Source: [Mycobacterium] zoologicum (GTDB taxonomy: Bacteria; Actinomycetota; Actinomycetes; Mycobacteriales; Mycobacteriaceae). Taken from it: a DNA stretch of 60,286 nt. Of this stretch, positions 1 through 7,777 are shown piece by piece (the stretch's first letter is position 1; each line of letters starts with the position of its first letter). The notes below the pieces were generated by a model. It was not told where the DNA came from. It made no database searches and saw only the letters and a program-made list of their open reading frames with translations. The stretch spans positions 2,720,223 to 2,780,508 of the forward strand of contig NZ_CP083985.1 of the NCBI RefSeq assembly GCF_020172665.1, in the 5' to 3' direction. The position numbers and the translations under genes are program-made.

Positions 1-127
1 TTGATACGCGTCGATACGACACGCTCGACAACCCCAATTCACCTGGTCACGAAGCGGCGGCCATGACGACGGTCGTGGCCGCCGCTTCACCCTGCCCTTG
101 ACAAACTTCCCTACATATCAGCCGCCG
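1..127. repeat. Left copy of a 127-bp exact inverted terminal repeat
   Basis: These 127 bases are identical to the reverse complement of bases 60160-60286; base 128 is the first mismatch. The segment contains a strong hairpin at 51-88 and no convincing reading frame. The exact length of 127, equal to a common maximum assembly k-mer, suggests that the contig was cut inside a longer repeat present at least twice in the genome. Read in the direction of the adjacent gene (minus strand), it follows the tandem 56-bp units. Confidence 0.9.
51..88. terminator. Large GC-rich hairpin in the terminal repeat
   Basis: A 12-bp perfect stem (GAAGCGGCGGCC, 51-62, with GGCCGCCGCTTC, 77-88) encloses a second 5-bp stem (ACGAC/GTCGT) with an ATG bulge. 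There is no T-tract, which is common for mycobacterial intrinsic terminators. It lies downstream of the leftward DUF3710 gene and, in its second copy at 60199-60236, downstream of the rightward hydrolase gene, so a terminator or repeat-structural role is plausible but unproven. Confidence 0.5.
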
Positions 128-298
128 GTGCCTAAATGGCGGTCCAACTTCGCCTCTCCTCCGTCGAGGCTCGTTAACCGCCGGTGCCTAAACGGCGGCC
201 CAACTTCGCCTCTCCTCCGTCGAGGCTCGTTAACCGCCGGTGCCTAAACGGCGGCCCAACTTCGCCTCTCCTCCGTCGAGGCTCGTTAACCGCCGGTG
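123..298 (-). repeat. Three tandem 56-bp units (plus 8 bp) carrying the stop codon of the DUF3710 gene
   Basis: Units span 123-178, 179-234 and 235-290, with an 8-bp partial at 291-298. Units 2 and 3 are identical; unit 1 differs at two positions near its end (C to T changes at about 143 and 149). In the gene direction each unit begins at a GTTAAC whose TAA is the DUF3710 stop, then has a GGAGGAGAGG ribosome-binding-like run, a short TTG-started frame and a small CCGCCG/CGGCGG hairpin. A diverged single unit lies at 60109-60164. There are no spacers, so this is a minisatellite, not a CRISPR array. Confidence 0.9.
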
Positions 299-1053
299 AT
301 AGTCCGTAGCTGCTGCATCGCCGAGCCCTCGACACTGCGGCGCGCGGCCGGCTCGGCCGGAGGCGGCGGGGCCTGTTGGGCCTGTTGGTCCTGTTGGGCC
401 TGCTGCGCCTGTTGCGCCGCAGCGGCCCGCAACTGCTCGGCCATCGGCTCGGGCAGCTGCACCGGCAGCGGGGTACGCACCGGCATCGGGGTGTCACCGC
501 GACGGACAACGGTGTCCGCCAAGGCTTCCCGGGCCTGCGCGGTCAGCGCGTCCATGGTCTCCGGCCGGCCGTTGACCACGCACCGCACCATCCAGCGATA
601 ACCGTCCACGCCGATGAAACGGACGGAGCCGGTCGCCGAACCGAGCACCTCCCGGCCCCACGGGCCGTCGACGATGCTGACGCTGGCGGAGTCCTTACGC
701 AGCGCATCGGCCAACTCGCCGGCCACCTCACGCCACAATCCGGCAGACTTCGGCGCGGCATAGGCCGCGATGTTGAACCGCCCGTTGGCCGTCACCAGCC
801 ACACCGCGCTGGGCACACCGGCATCGCTCAGTTCGACCTGAACCTGGGCGCCCTCGGGCATCGGCACCAGCACCGAACCCAAGTCGAGGCGGGCCGTGGT
901 CGCAGCCGCCGGGTCGTCGAAGTCCTCGATGTCGAAAGGGCCGTCGAGCTCCTCGCCGAAGTCGACCTCGTCGTCCTGCGGCTCAAGACCACCCAGGTCC
1001 GAATCACCGGTGGGCTCGCCGGCCGATCCGCCTTTGCCCCTACCGAATGCCAT
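286..1053 (-). CDS. DUF3710 domain protein (Rv2696c-like)
   Basis: A 255-residue protein of the actinobacterial DUF3710 family, function unknown. An acidic N-terminus (LDGPFDIEDFDD) leads into a compact central domain (roughly residues 50-190) containing GLWREVAGELADAL and GPWGREVLG stretches. The C-terminus is a low-complexity Gln/Ala/Pro tail (QQAQQAQQDQQAQQ) ending TITGG. The start was set at ATG 1053 (MAFGRGK); an in-frame start three codons upstream is possible. It lies downstream of dut on the same strand. The last two Gly codons and the stop lie in the 56-bp tandem repeat, so the repeat may have set or altered the C-terminus. Confidence 0.85.
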   Translation of the reverse strand: MAFGRGKGGSAGEPTGDSDLGGLEPQDDEVDFGEELDGPFDIEDFDDPAAATTARLDLGSVLVPMPEGAQVQVELSDAGVPSAVWLVTANGRFNIAAYAAPKSAGLWREVAGELADALRKDSASVSIVDGPWGREVLGSATGSVRFIGVDGYRWMVRCVVNGRPETMDALTAQAREALADTVVRRGDTPMPVRTPLPVQLPEPMAEQLRAAAAQQAQQAQQDQQAQQAPPPPAEPAARRSVEGSAMQQLRTITGG

Positions 1054-1082
1054 CACGCCCACCCATCTTCGTCACTTCGCTA

Positions 1083-1547
1083 TTACAAACTCGCATGGCC
1101 GCCCGACGAACCGTGTCCGTCGGCGCCCCGGGTGGTGGCGGCCAGCCCGGCCTCGTCGAACGAGCCCACCTCGACCAGCTCGGGAAGCTCAACCCGCTGG
1201 ACCAGCAGTTGGGCGATCCGGTCGCCGCGGTGGATCTGGATCGGCGTCGCCGGGTCGAGGTTGATCAACGAGATCTTGACCTCACCGCGATAGCCGGCGT
1301 CGATCGTTCCCGGACTGTTCACGATCGAAAGACCAACGCGTGCGGCCAAACCCGACCGTGGATGCACCAAACCCACCATTCCCAACGGTATCGCCACCGC
1401 GATGCCGGTGGCCACCAGGGCACGTTCACCAGGGCCCAGTTCGACGTCGACCGCACTGTAGAGGTCGACACCGGCGTCACCGGCATGAGCGCGGCTCGGG
1501 AGCGGCAGATCGGGATCCAGGCGGACAACCGCCAGACGTTGCGACAC
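1083..1547 (-). CDS. dut: Deoxyuridine 5'-triphosphate nucleotidohydrolase (dUTPase)
   Basis: Hydrolyses dUTP to dUMP and pyrophosphate, keeping uracil out of DNA and feeding dTMP synthesis (thyA and thyX are both in this window). All five trimeric dUTPase motifs are visible: [10 protein letters not shown] (22-31), HPRSGLA (62-68), [13 protein letters not shown] (77-89, catalytic Asp83), [10 protein letters not shown], and the C-terminal glycine-rich arm [18 protein letters not shown] at 1547 gives 154 residues, the M. tuberculosis length as recalled, and fits a -10 box eight bases upstream; an in-frame TTG at 1556 is less likely. Divergent from the DUF3093 gene with only 25 bp between starts. 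Confidence 0.97.
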   Translation of the reverse strand: MSQRLAVVRLDPDLPLPSRAHAGDAGVDLYSAVDVELGPGERALVATGIAVAIPLGMVGLVHPRSGLAARVGLSIVNSPGTIDAGYRGEVKISLINLDPATPIQIHRGDRIAQLLVQRVELPELVEVGSFDEAGLAATTRGADGHGSSGGHASL

Positions 1548-1555
1548 GAGGCGCA

Positions 1556-1565
1556 AGACTACCCT
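1556..1565. promoter_or_regulatory. Overlapping divergent -10 boxes of dut and the DUF3093 gene
   Basis: On the minus strand TAGTCT (1561-1556) lies 8 nt before the dut GTG. On the plus strand TACCCT (1560-1565) lies 7 nt before the DUF3093 GTG. Both fit the mycobacterial TANNNT -10 consensus at the distance expected for leaderless transcripts, and the two boxes share two bases. The -35 regions would then lie inside the opposite gene. Confidence 0.55.
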
Positions 1566-1572
1566 TAGCCCC

Positions 1573-2052
1573 GTGTCGGGATCGCATGTCGCATCACAAA
1601 CGGTGCACTACCGGGAGCAGCTGTGGGTGCCGTGGTGGTGGTGGCCACTGGGATTGCTGGGTACCGGTCTGATGGCCTACGAGGTCCGGCTGGGCCTGCG
1701 CAACCTGCCGGGGTGGCTGCCGTTCGCCGCGTTCTTCGCAATGACCGTCGCCGCACTGCTGTGGCTGGGTCGCATCCAGGTGCGGGTCACCGAGAGCGGG
1801 GGGCGCAGGCAGCTCTGGGTCGGCGAGGCGCATCTGCCCACCGAGGTGATCGCGCGCAGCGCCGAGGTTCCGCAGTCGGCCAAGTCGGCGGCGCTGGGAC
1901 GCCAGCTCGATCCCGCGGCCTATGTCGCGCATCGTGGCTGGGTGGGCCCGTTGGTGCTGGTGGTCCTCGACGACCCCGACGACCCGACACCGTATTGGCT
2001 GTTCAGTTGCCGGAATCCACAGCGGATGCTGGCGGCCCTGCAGAACGATTGA
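1573..2052 (+). CDS. DUF3093 membrane protein (Rv2698-like)
   Basis: A 159-residue small membrane protein of the actinobacterial DUF3093 family, function unknown. Two hydrophobic segments are visible near residues 20-35 ([20 protein letters not shown]) and 46-65 ([20 protein letters not shown]), followed by a cytoplasmic domain of about 90 residues containing LWVGEAHLP and a conserved-looking [26 protein letters not shown] stretch. The GTG start is probably the transcript 5' end (leaderless) because TACCCT lies 7 nt upstream. Confidence 0.85.
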   Translation: MSGSHVASQTVHYREQLWVPWWWWPLGLLGTGLMAYEVRLGLRNLPGWLPFAAFFAMTVAALLWLGRIQVRVTESGGRRQLWVGEAHLPTEVIARSAEVPQSAKSAALGRQLDPAAYVAHRGWVGPLVLVVLDDPDDPTPYWLFSCRNPQRMLAALQND

Positions 2053-2074
2053 CGGGCGAGGAGGGGTCCGCCCG

Positions 2075-2377
2075 TCAGGCCACGCAGTCGGTGCAGATCA
2101 TCACGCCGTTCTTCTCACTGGCCAGACGACTGCGGTGCTGCACCAGGAAACAGCTCGAACAGGTGAATTCGTCGGCTTGTTTGGGGACGACACGCACCGA
2201 CAGCTCTTCGCCGGACAGGTCCGCGCCGGGCAGCTCGAAGGATTCGGCGGATTCCGATTCGTCGACGTCGACGACGGCAGATTGCGCTTCGTTGCGCCGC
2301 GCTTTGAGCTCCTCCAGCGAATCCTCGGAAACATCGTCGCTCTCGGTGCGCCGCGGTGCGTCGTAGTCGGTAGCCAT
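2075..2377 (-). CDS. DUF4193 zinc-ribbon-like protein (Rv2699c-like)
   Basis: A 100-residue protein of the DUF4193 family, very conserved in actinobacteria, function unknown. An acidic, probably disordered N-terminal half (DDVSEDSLEELKARRNEAQ...) precedes a C-terminal zinc-ribbon pattern: CSSC, then CTDC five residues from the end, separated by a basic loop (QHRSRLASEKNGVMI). A clear GGGGAG ribosome-binding site precedes the ATG. It is divergent from cei, and a perfect CRP-type palindrome lies in the shared upstream region. Confidence 0.9.
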   Translation of the reverse strand: MATDYDAPRRTESDDVSEDSLEELKARRNEAQSAVVDVDESESAESFELPGADLSGEELSVRVVPKQADEFTCSSCFLVQHRSRLASEKNGVMICTDCVA

Positions 2378-2477
2378 CGTCTTCTCCCCTCACTCCCCTC
2401 GTAACCCTGCGCGAGCTTTGTACCAGCGTCGAACGCATCCACCAAATGATTCGTGCCCGGTTCACGGCAAGATCAAC

Positions 2478-2493
2478 TGTGATTTGTATCACA
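2478..2493. promoter_or_regulatory. Perfect CRP-type binding site
   Basis: TGTGA-TTTGTA-TCACA matches exactly the TGTGAN6TCACA consensus of cAMP receptor proteins, including mycobacterial CRP (Rv3676 family). Its centre is about 62 bp upstream of the predicted leaderless start of cei, a typical class I activator position, and about 108 bp upstream of the DUF4193 start codon. Which gene it controls is inferred. Confidence 0.75.
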
Positions 2494-2534
2494 TTCATCC
2501 CCTGACCACGGTTATCGCCGGTCCGCGCGCCCTT

Positions 2535-2540
2535 TAGAGT
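2535..2540 (+). promoter_or_regulatory. -10 box of cei
   Basis: TAGAGT (TANNNT) lies exactly 7 nt before GTG 2548, which favours a leaderless transcript starting at that codon over the in-frame GTG at 2539, which overlaps the box itself. Confidence 0.5.
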
Positions 2541-2547
2541 GCGTTAC

Positions 2548-3198
2548 GTGGTCACGCAAATCACCTCCGGCACCGAGTTCGACAAGCATGGCCTGCCGTT
2601 CCGGCGGCGCAACAACCGGCCGGCGGCCTACGCCCTGGCCTGCCTGGCCCTGCTGACCGCGGTCGCCTGGGGGGTCGCACTGACCCGGCCGGCCGACGTC
2701 CATGAGGTGGCGGTGTGCAACGCGCCGCCGGCTCCGACCGAGCCTGACCAGCCGCGACTGGGCACCAAGGTGGCGAGCGCGGCGATGATCACCGCGACCC
2801 CGGCCAAGTTGGCCGAGGTCAAGGCCCGTGTCCTCAACGCCAGCGGGCGGGCCGGGCAGGCCGCCGACACCGCCGACGCGCTGCGCGACGAGGGCTTTCC
2901 GCAGCCGACCGCGGCCAACGATCCGATCTACGCAGGCGACCCGCTGGACTGCCACGGCCAGATTCGTTTCGGCCAGGCGGGCCAAGCCGCCGCGGCCGCC
3001 GTTTGGCTGGTCGCGCCGTGCGCGGAACTGTTCCGCGACGACCGCACCGACGACTCCGTCGACCTGGCGGTCGGAAGCGACTTCGTCAGCCTGGCGCACA
3101 GTGACGACATCGAGGCAGCACTGGCCGGACTGCGTCCGGATGCCACCGGGCTGCCCGACCGGGCCCTGTTGACCAAGATCCATTCCGGCACCTGCTGA
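2548..3198 (+). CDS. cei: Envelope integrity protein Cei, LytR_C domain (Rv2700-like)
   Basis: A 216-residue membrane-anchored protein with a basic cytoplasmic N-terminus (FRRRN), one membrane helix near residues 26-45 (AAYALACLALLTAVAWGVAL) and an extracytoplasmic region with an LytR C-terminal-type domain (about 85-145: KARVLNASGRAGQAADTADALRDEGF). M. tuberculosis Rv2700 was named Cei for its role in cell envelope integrity. Start chosen at GTG 2548 because of the -10 box. In H37Rv suhB lies between this gene and ppgK; here only 29 bp separate them. Confidence 0.85.
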   Translation: MVTQITSGTEFDKHGLPFRRRNNRPAAYALACLALLTAVAWGVALTRPADVHEVAVCNAPPAPTEPDQPRLGTKVASAAMITATPAKLAEVKARVLNASGRAGQAADTADALRDEGFPQPTAANDPIYAGDPLDCHGQIRFGQAGQAAAAAVWLVAPCAELFRDDRTDDSVDLAVGSDFVSLAHSDDIEAALAGLRPDATGLPDRALLTKIHSGTC

Positions 3199-3227
3199 CC
3201 ACCGATCGCCGACGACGAGGAGACCCG

Positions 3228-4046
3228 ATGACCGGCACCCAACCGACGCCCGGCCCGGCCGGCGCTTCCGCCGTCCCGACCGGAGGGGTGTGGCCGCAGC
3301 GCCGCGGTTTCGGCGTGGACGTGGGCGGCAGCGGGATCAAGGGCGGCGTGGTCGATCTGGACACCGGGACGCTGATCGGCGAACGATTCAAGCTGCCCAC
3401 CCCCAGCCCCGCCACGCCGACCCTGGTCGCCCAGACCGTCGCGGCGGTGGTCCGGGACTTCGGCTGGACCGGCCCGCTCGGTGTCACCTATCCCGGCGTG
3501 GTGGTCGACGGGGTCGTGCAGACCGCCGCCAACGTGGACAGTTCCTGGATCGGTCTCAACGCGCGGGACACGATCGCCGCCGAACTCGACGGCCAACCGG
3601 TCACCGTCCTCAACGACGCGGACGCCGCGGGCCTGGCCGAAGTGCGCTTCGGGGCGGGCCGCGACCACCACGGGGTCGTCGTGTTGCTGACGTTCGGGAC
3701 CGGGATCGGCTCGGCGGTGATACACGACGGAAAACTGTTGCCCAACACCGAACTCGGGCACATCGACGTGGGCGGCAAGGAGGCCGAGCACCGTGCGGCC
3801 GCTTCGGTCAAGGAACGCCGCAACTGGTCCATGGAGAAGTGGTCCAAGCAGGTGACCCGGGTGCTGATCGCGATCGAGGACGCCCTGTGCCCCGACCTGA
3901 TCATCGTGGGTGGCGGTATCAGCCGCAAGGCCGACCGGTGGGTGCCGCTGCTGGGTAACCGGACTCCGGTGGTCGCCGCCACTCTGCAGAACAGCGCGGG
4001 GATCGTCGGGGCGGCAATGGCGTCAGCTGCCGACGCCACACACTGA
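3228..4046 (+). CDS. ppgK: Polyphosphate glucokinase
   Basis: Phosphorylates glucose using polyphosphate (or ATP). The 272-residue protein shows the ROK-type phosphate motif GVDVGGSGIKGG (29-40), the second motif LTFGTGIGSAV (154-164), the sugar-binding Asp in VLNDADAAGLAE (Asp130) and ELGHIDVGG (about 175). KERRNWSMEKW is also typical of mycobacterial PpgK. The N-terminal 25 residues are Pro/Ala-rich and unconserved. A good GACGAGGAG ribosome-binding site precedes the ATG. Confidence 0.95.
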   Translation: MTGTQPTPGPAGASAVPTGGVWPQRRGFGVDVGGSGIKGGVVDLDTGTLIGERFKLPTPSPATPTLVAQTVAAVVRDFGWTGPLGVTYPGVVVDGVVQTAANVDSSWIGLNARDTIAAELDGQPVTVLNDADAAGLAEVRFGAGRDHHGVVVLLTFGTGIGSAVIHDGKLLPNTELGHIDVGGKEAEHRAAASVKERRNWSMEKWSKQVTRVLIAIEDALCPDLIIVGGGISRKADRWVPLLGNRTPVVAATLQNSAGIVGAAMASAADATH

Positions 4047-4081
4047 GTTCCGCCGGTTCAGCGATCGCCGCGGCCTGTCGT

Positions 4082-4087
4082 TACAAT
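4082..4087 (+). promoter_or_regulatory. Candidate -10 box upstream of sigA
   Basis: TACAAT fits the SigA -10 consensus in the 185-bp gap between ppgK and sigA. No good -35 element is visible at 17 bp spacing. If used, the sigA mRNA would have a leader of about 140 nt. Confidence 0.35.
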
Positions 4088-4231
4088 GGTCCGCGGCGGC
4101 CGACTAACCGATAGCGGCGAACTATCCCGGTTGATCTCCCAACTGATATAGAGCCGATATCCGACATACCCGACACTTTCGGTCGTGCGCAGCCCTGCAC
4201 ACCGGAAGTCAGTCCGACCGAAGGGGTGGAC

Positions 4232-5713
<1,482 letters not shown>

Positions 5714-5723
5714 CGTCACGCGG

Positions 5724-6800
5724 ATGCCCAAATCGCCGCCGGCGGCAGTGCTCAATGCCGTCAATGCGTTTCGTGGTGGTCTGCAGCGTCTGCGCCAGGC
5801 CACCGTCCCCGCCTCCGTCGCCGTCATGGAGCTCGGGTTCGGCGGCTGGCTGACCCAGGCAATGGTCACCGCAGTGCAGCTGGGGATCCCCGATGCACTC
5901 AAAGCCGGTCCGCTGACCGCGGAGGATGTCGCACGAACAGCGGGTAGCGATCCGGCCGCCACCTACCGGCTGATGCGTGCATTGGCCAGCCAGTCGGTGT
6001 TCAGACTGCGTCAAGACGGCCGATTCGCGCTGACCCGCACCGGCCGCGCCCTGGTCTCCGATGGTCCGGGCAGCGTCGCCTCGATGATCGCGTTCATCGG
6101 CCACCCGCGTCACCGCGAGCATTGGTCCCATCTCCAGCACTCGGTGCGGACCGGTGAGACGGCCGTCGCCAAGTTGCGCGGGATGCCGTTTTTCGAGTAC
6201 CTGGACACCGACCCGGAGCTGGCGCAGGTCTTCAACGACGCCATGACCGGGGCTTCCACGGTCGCGATCGAAAGCGCTGTTCCCGCCTACGATTTCAGCA
6301 CCAGCAAGCTGATCGTGGATGTCGGTGGCGGGCATGGCGCACTGCTGGCCGCGGTGTTGCGGCAAGCCCCACAGGCACGCGGGGTGCTGTTCGACCTGCC
6401 GCAGGTGGTGGCCGGCGCCGGCACGGCGGTGGCCGACGTGGCGTCGCGCTGCGATATCCAGGGCGGGTCATTCTTCGAGTCGATTCCCCCGGACGGCGAT
6501 ACCTACCTGCTCAAGACCGTCATCCACGACTGGGACGACGAGAAGTCCCTGGCGATCTTGCGCAACATCCGCAGTGTCATCGCGCCACACGGCAAGGTGC
6601 TGCTGATCGAGATGGTGCTGCCCGACGGCGCGCCCGCCCACCCGGGGTTTCTGCTCGACTTGGAGATGCTGGTGGCCGGCAGCGGCCAGGAACGCACCGA
6701 GCGCGAGTACGCCGAGCTGCTGGCCAAGGCGGGATTCGAGCTTCGTCGGGTGGTGCCCACCACCGGCCCGATGTCGATCGTCGAAGCCCGAGCCGTCTGA
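5724..6800 (+). CDS. SAM-dependent O-methyltransferase (Methyltransf_2 type)
   Basis: A 358-residue protein with an N-terminal winged-helix dimerisation domain (about 30-105: LTQAMVTAVQLGIPDALKAGPLTAEDVARTAG) and a C-terminal Rossmann methyltransferase domain with the SAM motif LIVDVGGGHGALLAAVLRQ (about 195-213). The ARGVLFDLPQVV, HDWDDEKSLAIL and GKVLLIEMVLPD blocks typify the plant-COMT/hydroxyneurosporene methyltransferase group, with the catalytic His in VIHDW. The substrate cannot be told. It begins 10 bp after sigA, where H37Rv has Rv2704, so it looks like a lineage-specific insertion. Confidence 0.85.
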   Translation: MPKSPPAAVLNAVNAFRGGLQRLRQATVPASVAVMELGFGGWLTQAMVTAVQLGIPDALKAGPLTAEDVARTAGSDPAATYRLMRALASQSVFRLRQDGRFALTRTGRALVSDGPGSVASMIAFIGHPRHREHWSHLQHSVRTGETAVAKLRGMPFFEYLDTDPELAQVFNDAMTGASTVAIESAVPAYDFSTSKLIVDVGGGHGALLAAVLRQAPQARGVLFDLPQVVAGAGTAVADVASRCDIQGGSFFESIPPDGDTYLLKTVIHDWDDEKSLAILRNIRSVIAPHGKVLLIEMVLPDGAPAHPGFLLDLEMLVAGSGQERTEREYAELLAKAGFELRRVVPTTGPMSIVEARAV

Positions 6801-6814
6801 GACGGACGCCGATC

Positions 6815-7096
6815 ATGCCGACCGATGCACCCCGGACGTTCTCCGCACTACTCAAGCGGGCGGTGGACCACGGTCACCTGGCGCCGGCCGATGCCGATCT
6901 GGACCCCGCGGTGCTGGCCGCCCTCAACGCGGTGGCCGCCGCGTGGCCCCGGGTGCCCGTCGCGCTGATCAACAAGGCACAGAACACGTTCGCCCGCAGC
7001 GAACGAACCAGGGTCAGCGCGGCCAAGCCCACCACCCCGATCAACATCAATCCGCCGCGTCGAACCGCCCGTCCGGGCCCGGCTGATACGCCCTGA
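6815..7096 (+). CDS. Hypothetical 93-residue protein
   Basis: Not recognised. The first ~65 residues (FSALLKRAVDHGHLAPADADLDPAVLAALNAV...) look like a short helical domain; the last ~25 are Pro/Arg-rich and overlap the 3' end of the convergent DUF952 gene by 50 bases, so that tail may be a by-product of the opposite strand. It starts 14 bp after the methyltransferase stop with only a weak ribosome-binding site. It could be a real small gene of the same transcript or chance high-GC coding. Confidence 0.4.
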   Translation: MPTDAPRTFSALLKRAVDHGHLAPADADLDPAVLAALNAVAAAWPRVPVALINKAQNTFARSERTRVSAAKPTTPININPPRRTARPGPADTP

Positions 7097-7400
7097 CGCC
7101 GACCACCGCGTCGGTCGGCAACGGCCCGTACAGATGCGGGAACAGCATCGCATCCGGATCGCCCGGCACGCCGGGCTCCCACCGCACCGGCGCCCCCACT
7201 TTTGTTGAATCCACTTGCAGCAGAACGAGATCCGTTCGCCCTTGGTATAACCGGTTTGCGGGCAGATGCACCTGCTCCGGTGTGGACAGATGCACGAAGC
7301 CGACGTCGTCCAGGGACTCCGGACGCAGTGCCCCGCTGCGCTGGGCGCTCGCCCAGTCCCGGTCGCTGCACAGGTGCACGAGGATGCCGTTGTCGTTCAT
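7047..7400 (-). CDS. DUF952 family protein
   Basis: A 117-residue protein matching the DUF952 (COG3502) family: LVHLCSDRDWASAQRSG, GFVHLSTPEQV, LVLLQVDSTKVGAPVRWE and LFPHLYGPLPTDAVVGV are the conserved blocks. Biochemical function is unknown; the fold is related to ADP-ribosyltransferase-like proteins. The start at ATG 7400 (MNDNGILVH) removes an unconserved Cys/Arg-rich N-terminal extension found in the longer frame. Divergent from the small zinc-type protein at 7520. Confidence 0.8.
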   Translation of the reverse strand: MNDNGILVHLCSDRDWASAQRSGALRPESLDDVGFVHLSTPEQVHLPANRLYQGRTDLVLLQVDSTKVGAPVRWEPGVPGDPDAMLFPHLYGPLPTDAVVGVRAYQPGPDGRFDAAD

Positions 7401-7424
7401 CGATCCGATCCTGCCGCACCGGCG

Positions 7425-7440
7425 CGTGTGGTGACACACG
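7425..7440. promoter_or_regulatory. Perfect inverted repeat between divergent small genes
   Basis: CGTGTG-GTGA-CACACG is a perfect 6-bp-arm palindrome with a 4-bp spacer, 25 bp upstream of the DUF952 start and 80 bp upstream of the DUF7455-like gene. The position suits a repressor operator; the binding protein is unknown. Confidence 0.4.
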
Positions 7441-7519
7441 ACACAGCCAAAGCCGGGAACAACGCCGAACGCGCAAGCGTCTGACACACTTGACTGACCC
7501 GCGAGATACGGAGGAGCCC

Positions 7520-7714
7520 ATGAACGCGACTCTGACCAGTCCTGAGCTCACTCGGGCTGATCGATGCGACCGGTGCGGCGCCGCCGCCCAGGTGCGCGCC
7601 ACGCTGCCCTCCGGAGCCGAGCTGCTCTTCTGCCAGCACCACGCCAACGAGCACGAAGCCAAGCTGGTCGAGCTGGCCGCCGTGCTGCACACCAGTTCCG
7701 CGGGCGAGGTCTAG
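7520..7714 (+). CDS. Small Cys/His protein (DUF7455-like)
   Basis: A 64-residue protein with CDRC followed by FCQHHANEH, a likely zinc-binding site (CxxC...CxHH). It resembles the small DUF7455-type proteins widely found near sigma-factor genes in actinobacteria; function unknown. The start at ATG 7520 has an excellent GGAGGAG ribosome-binding site, whereas the longer frame upstream is antisense to the DUF952 gene. Confidence 0.75.
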   Translation: MNATLTSPELTRADRCDRCGAAAQVRATLPSGAELLFCQHHANEHEAKLVELAAVLHTSSAGEV

Positions 7715-7777
7715 ATCCAACACGCCGACGGCAGCGATTGTGCGGTAGCACCTTCCGTCAGGAATGCTGGGCTGGTC

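Noticed and set aside
107..122. TTGACA near base 98 followed by TACATA/TATCAG as a promoter in the terminal repeat
   Set aside because: The spacing is 8-12 bp instead of about 17 and no gene starts downstream in that direction.
123..298. Regular direct repeats that could be read as a small CRISPR array
   Set aside because: The 56-bp units abut without spacers, contain the stop codon of the neighbouring gene, and no cas gene is present. It is a tandem minisatellite.
2928..3791. A long minus-strand frame that might be suhB between cei and ppgK
   Set aside because: Its translation has no inositol monophosphatase motifs (no DPIDGT or WDxA) and lies antisense to cei and ppgK.
6815..7096. Assigning a function to the 93-residue frame after the methyltransferase
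   Set aside because: No recognisable motif; part of it is antisense to the DUF952 gene, so it is kept only as a low-confidence hypothetical.
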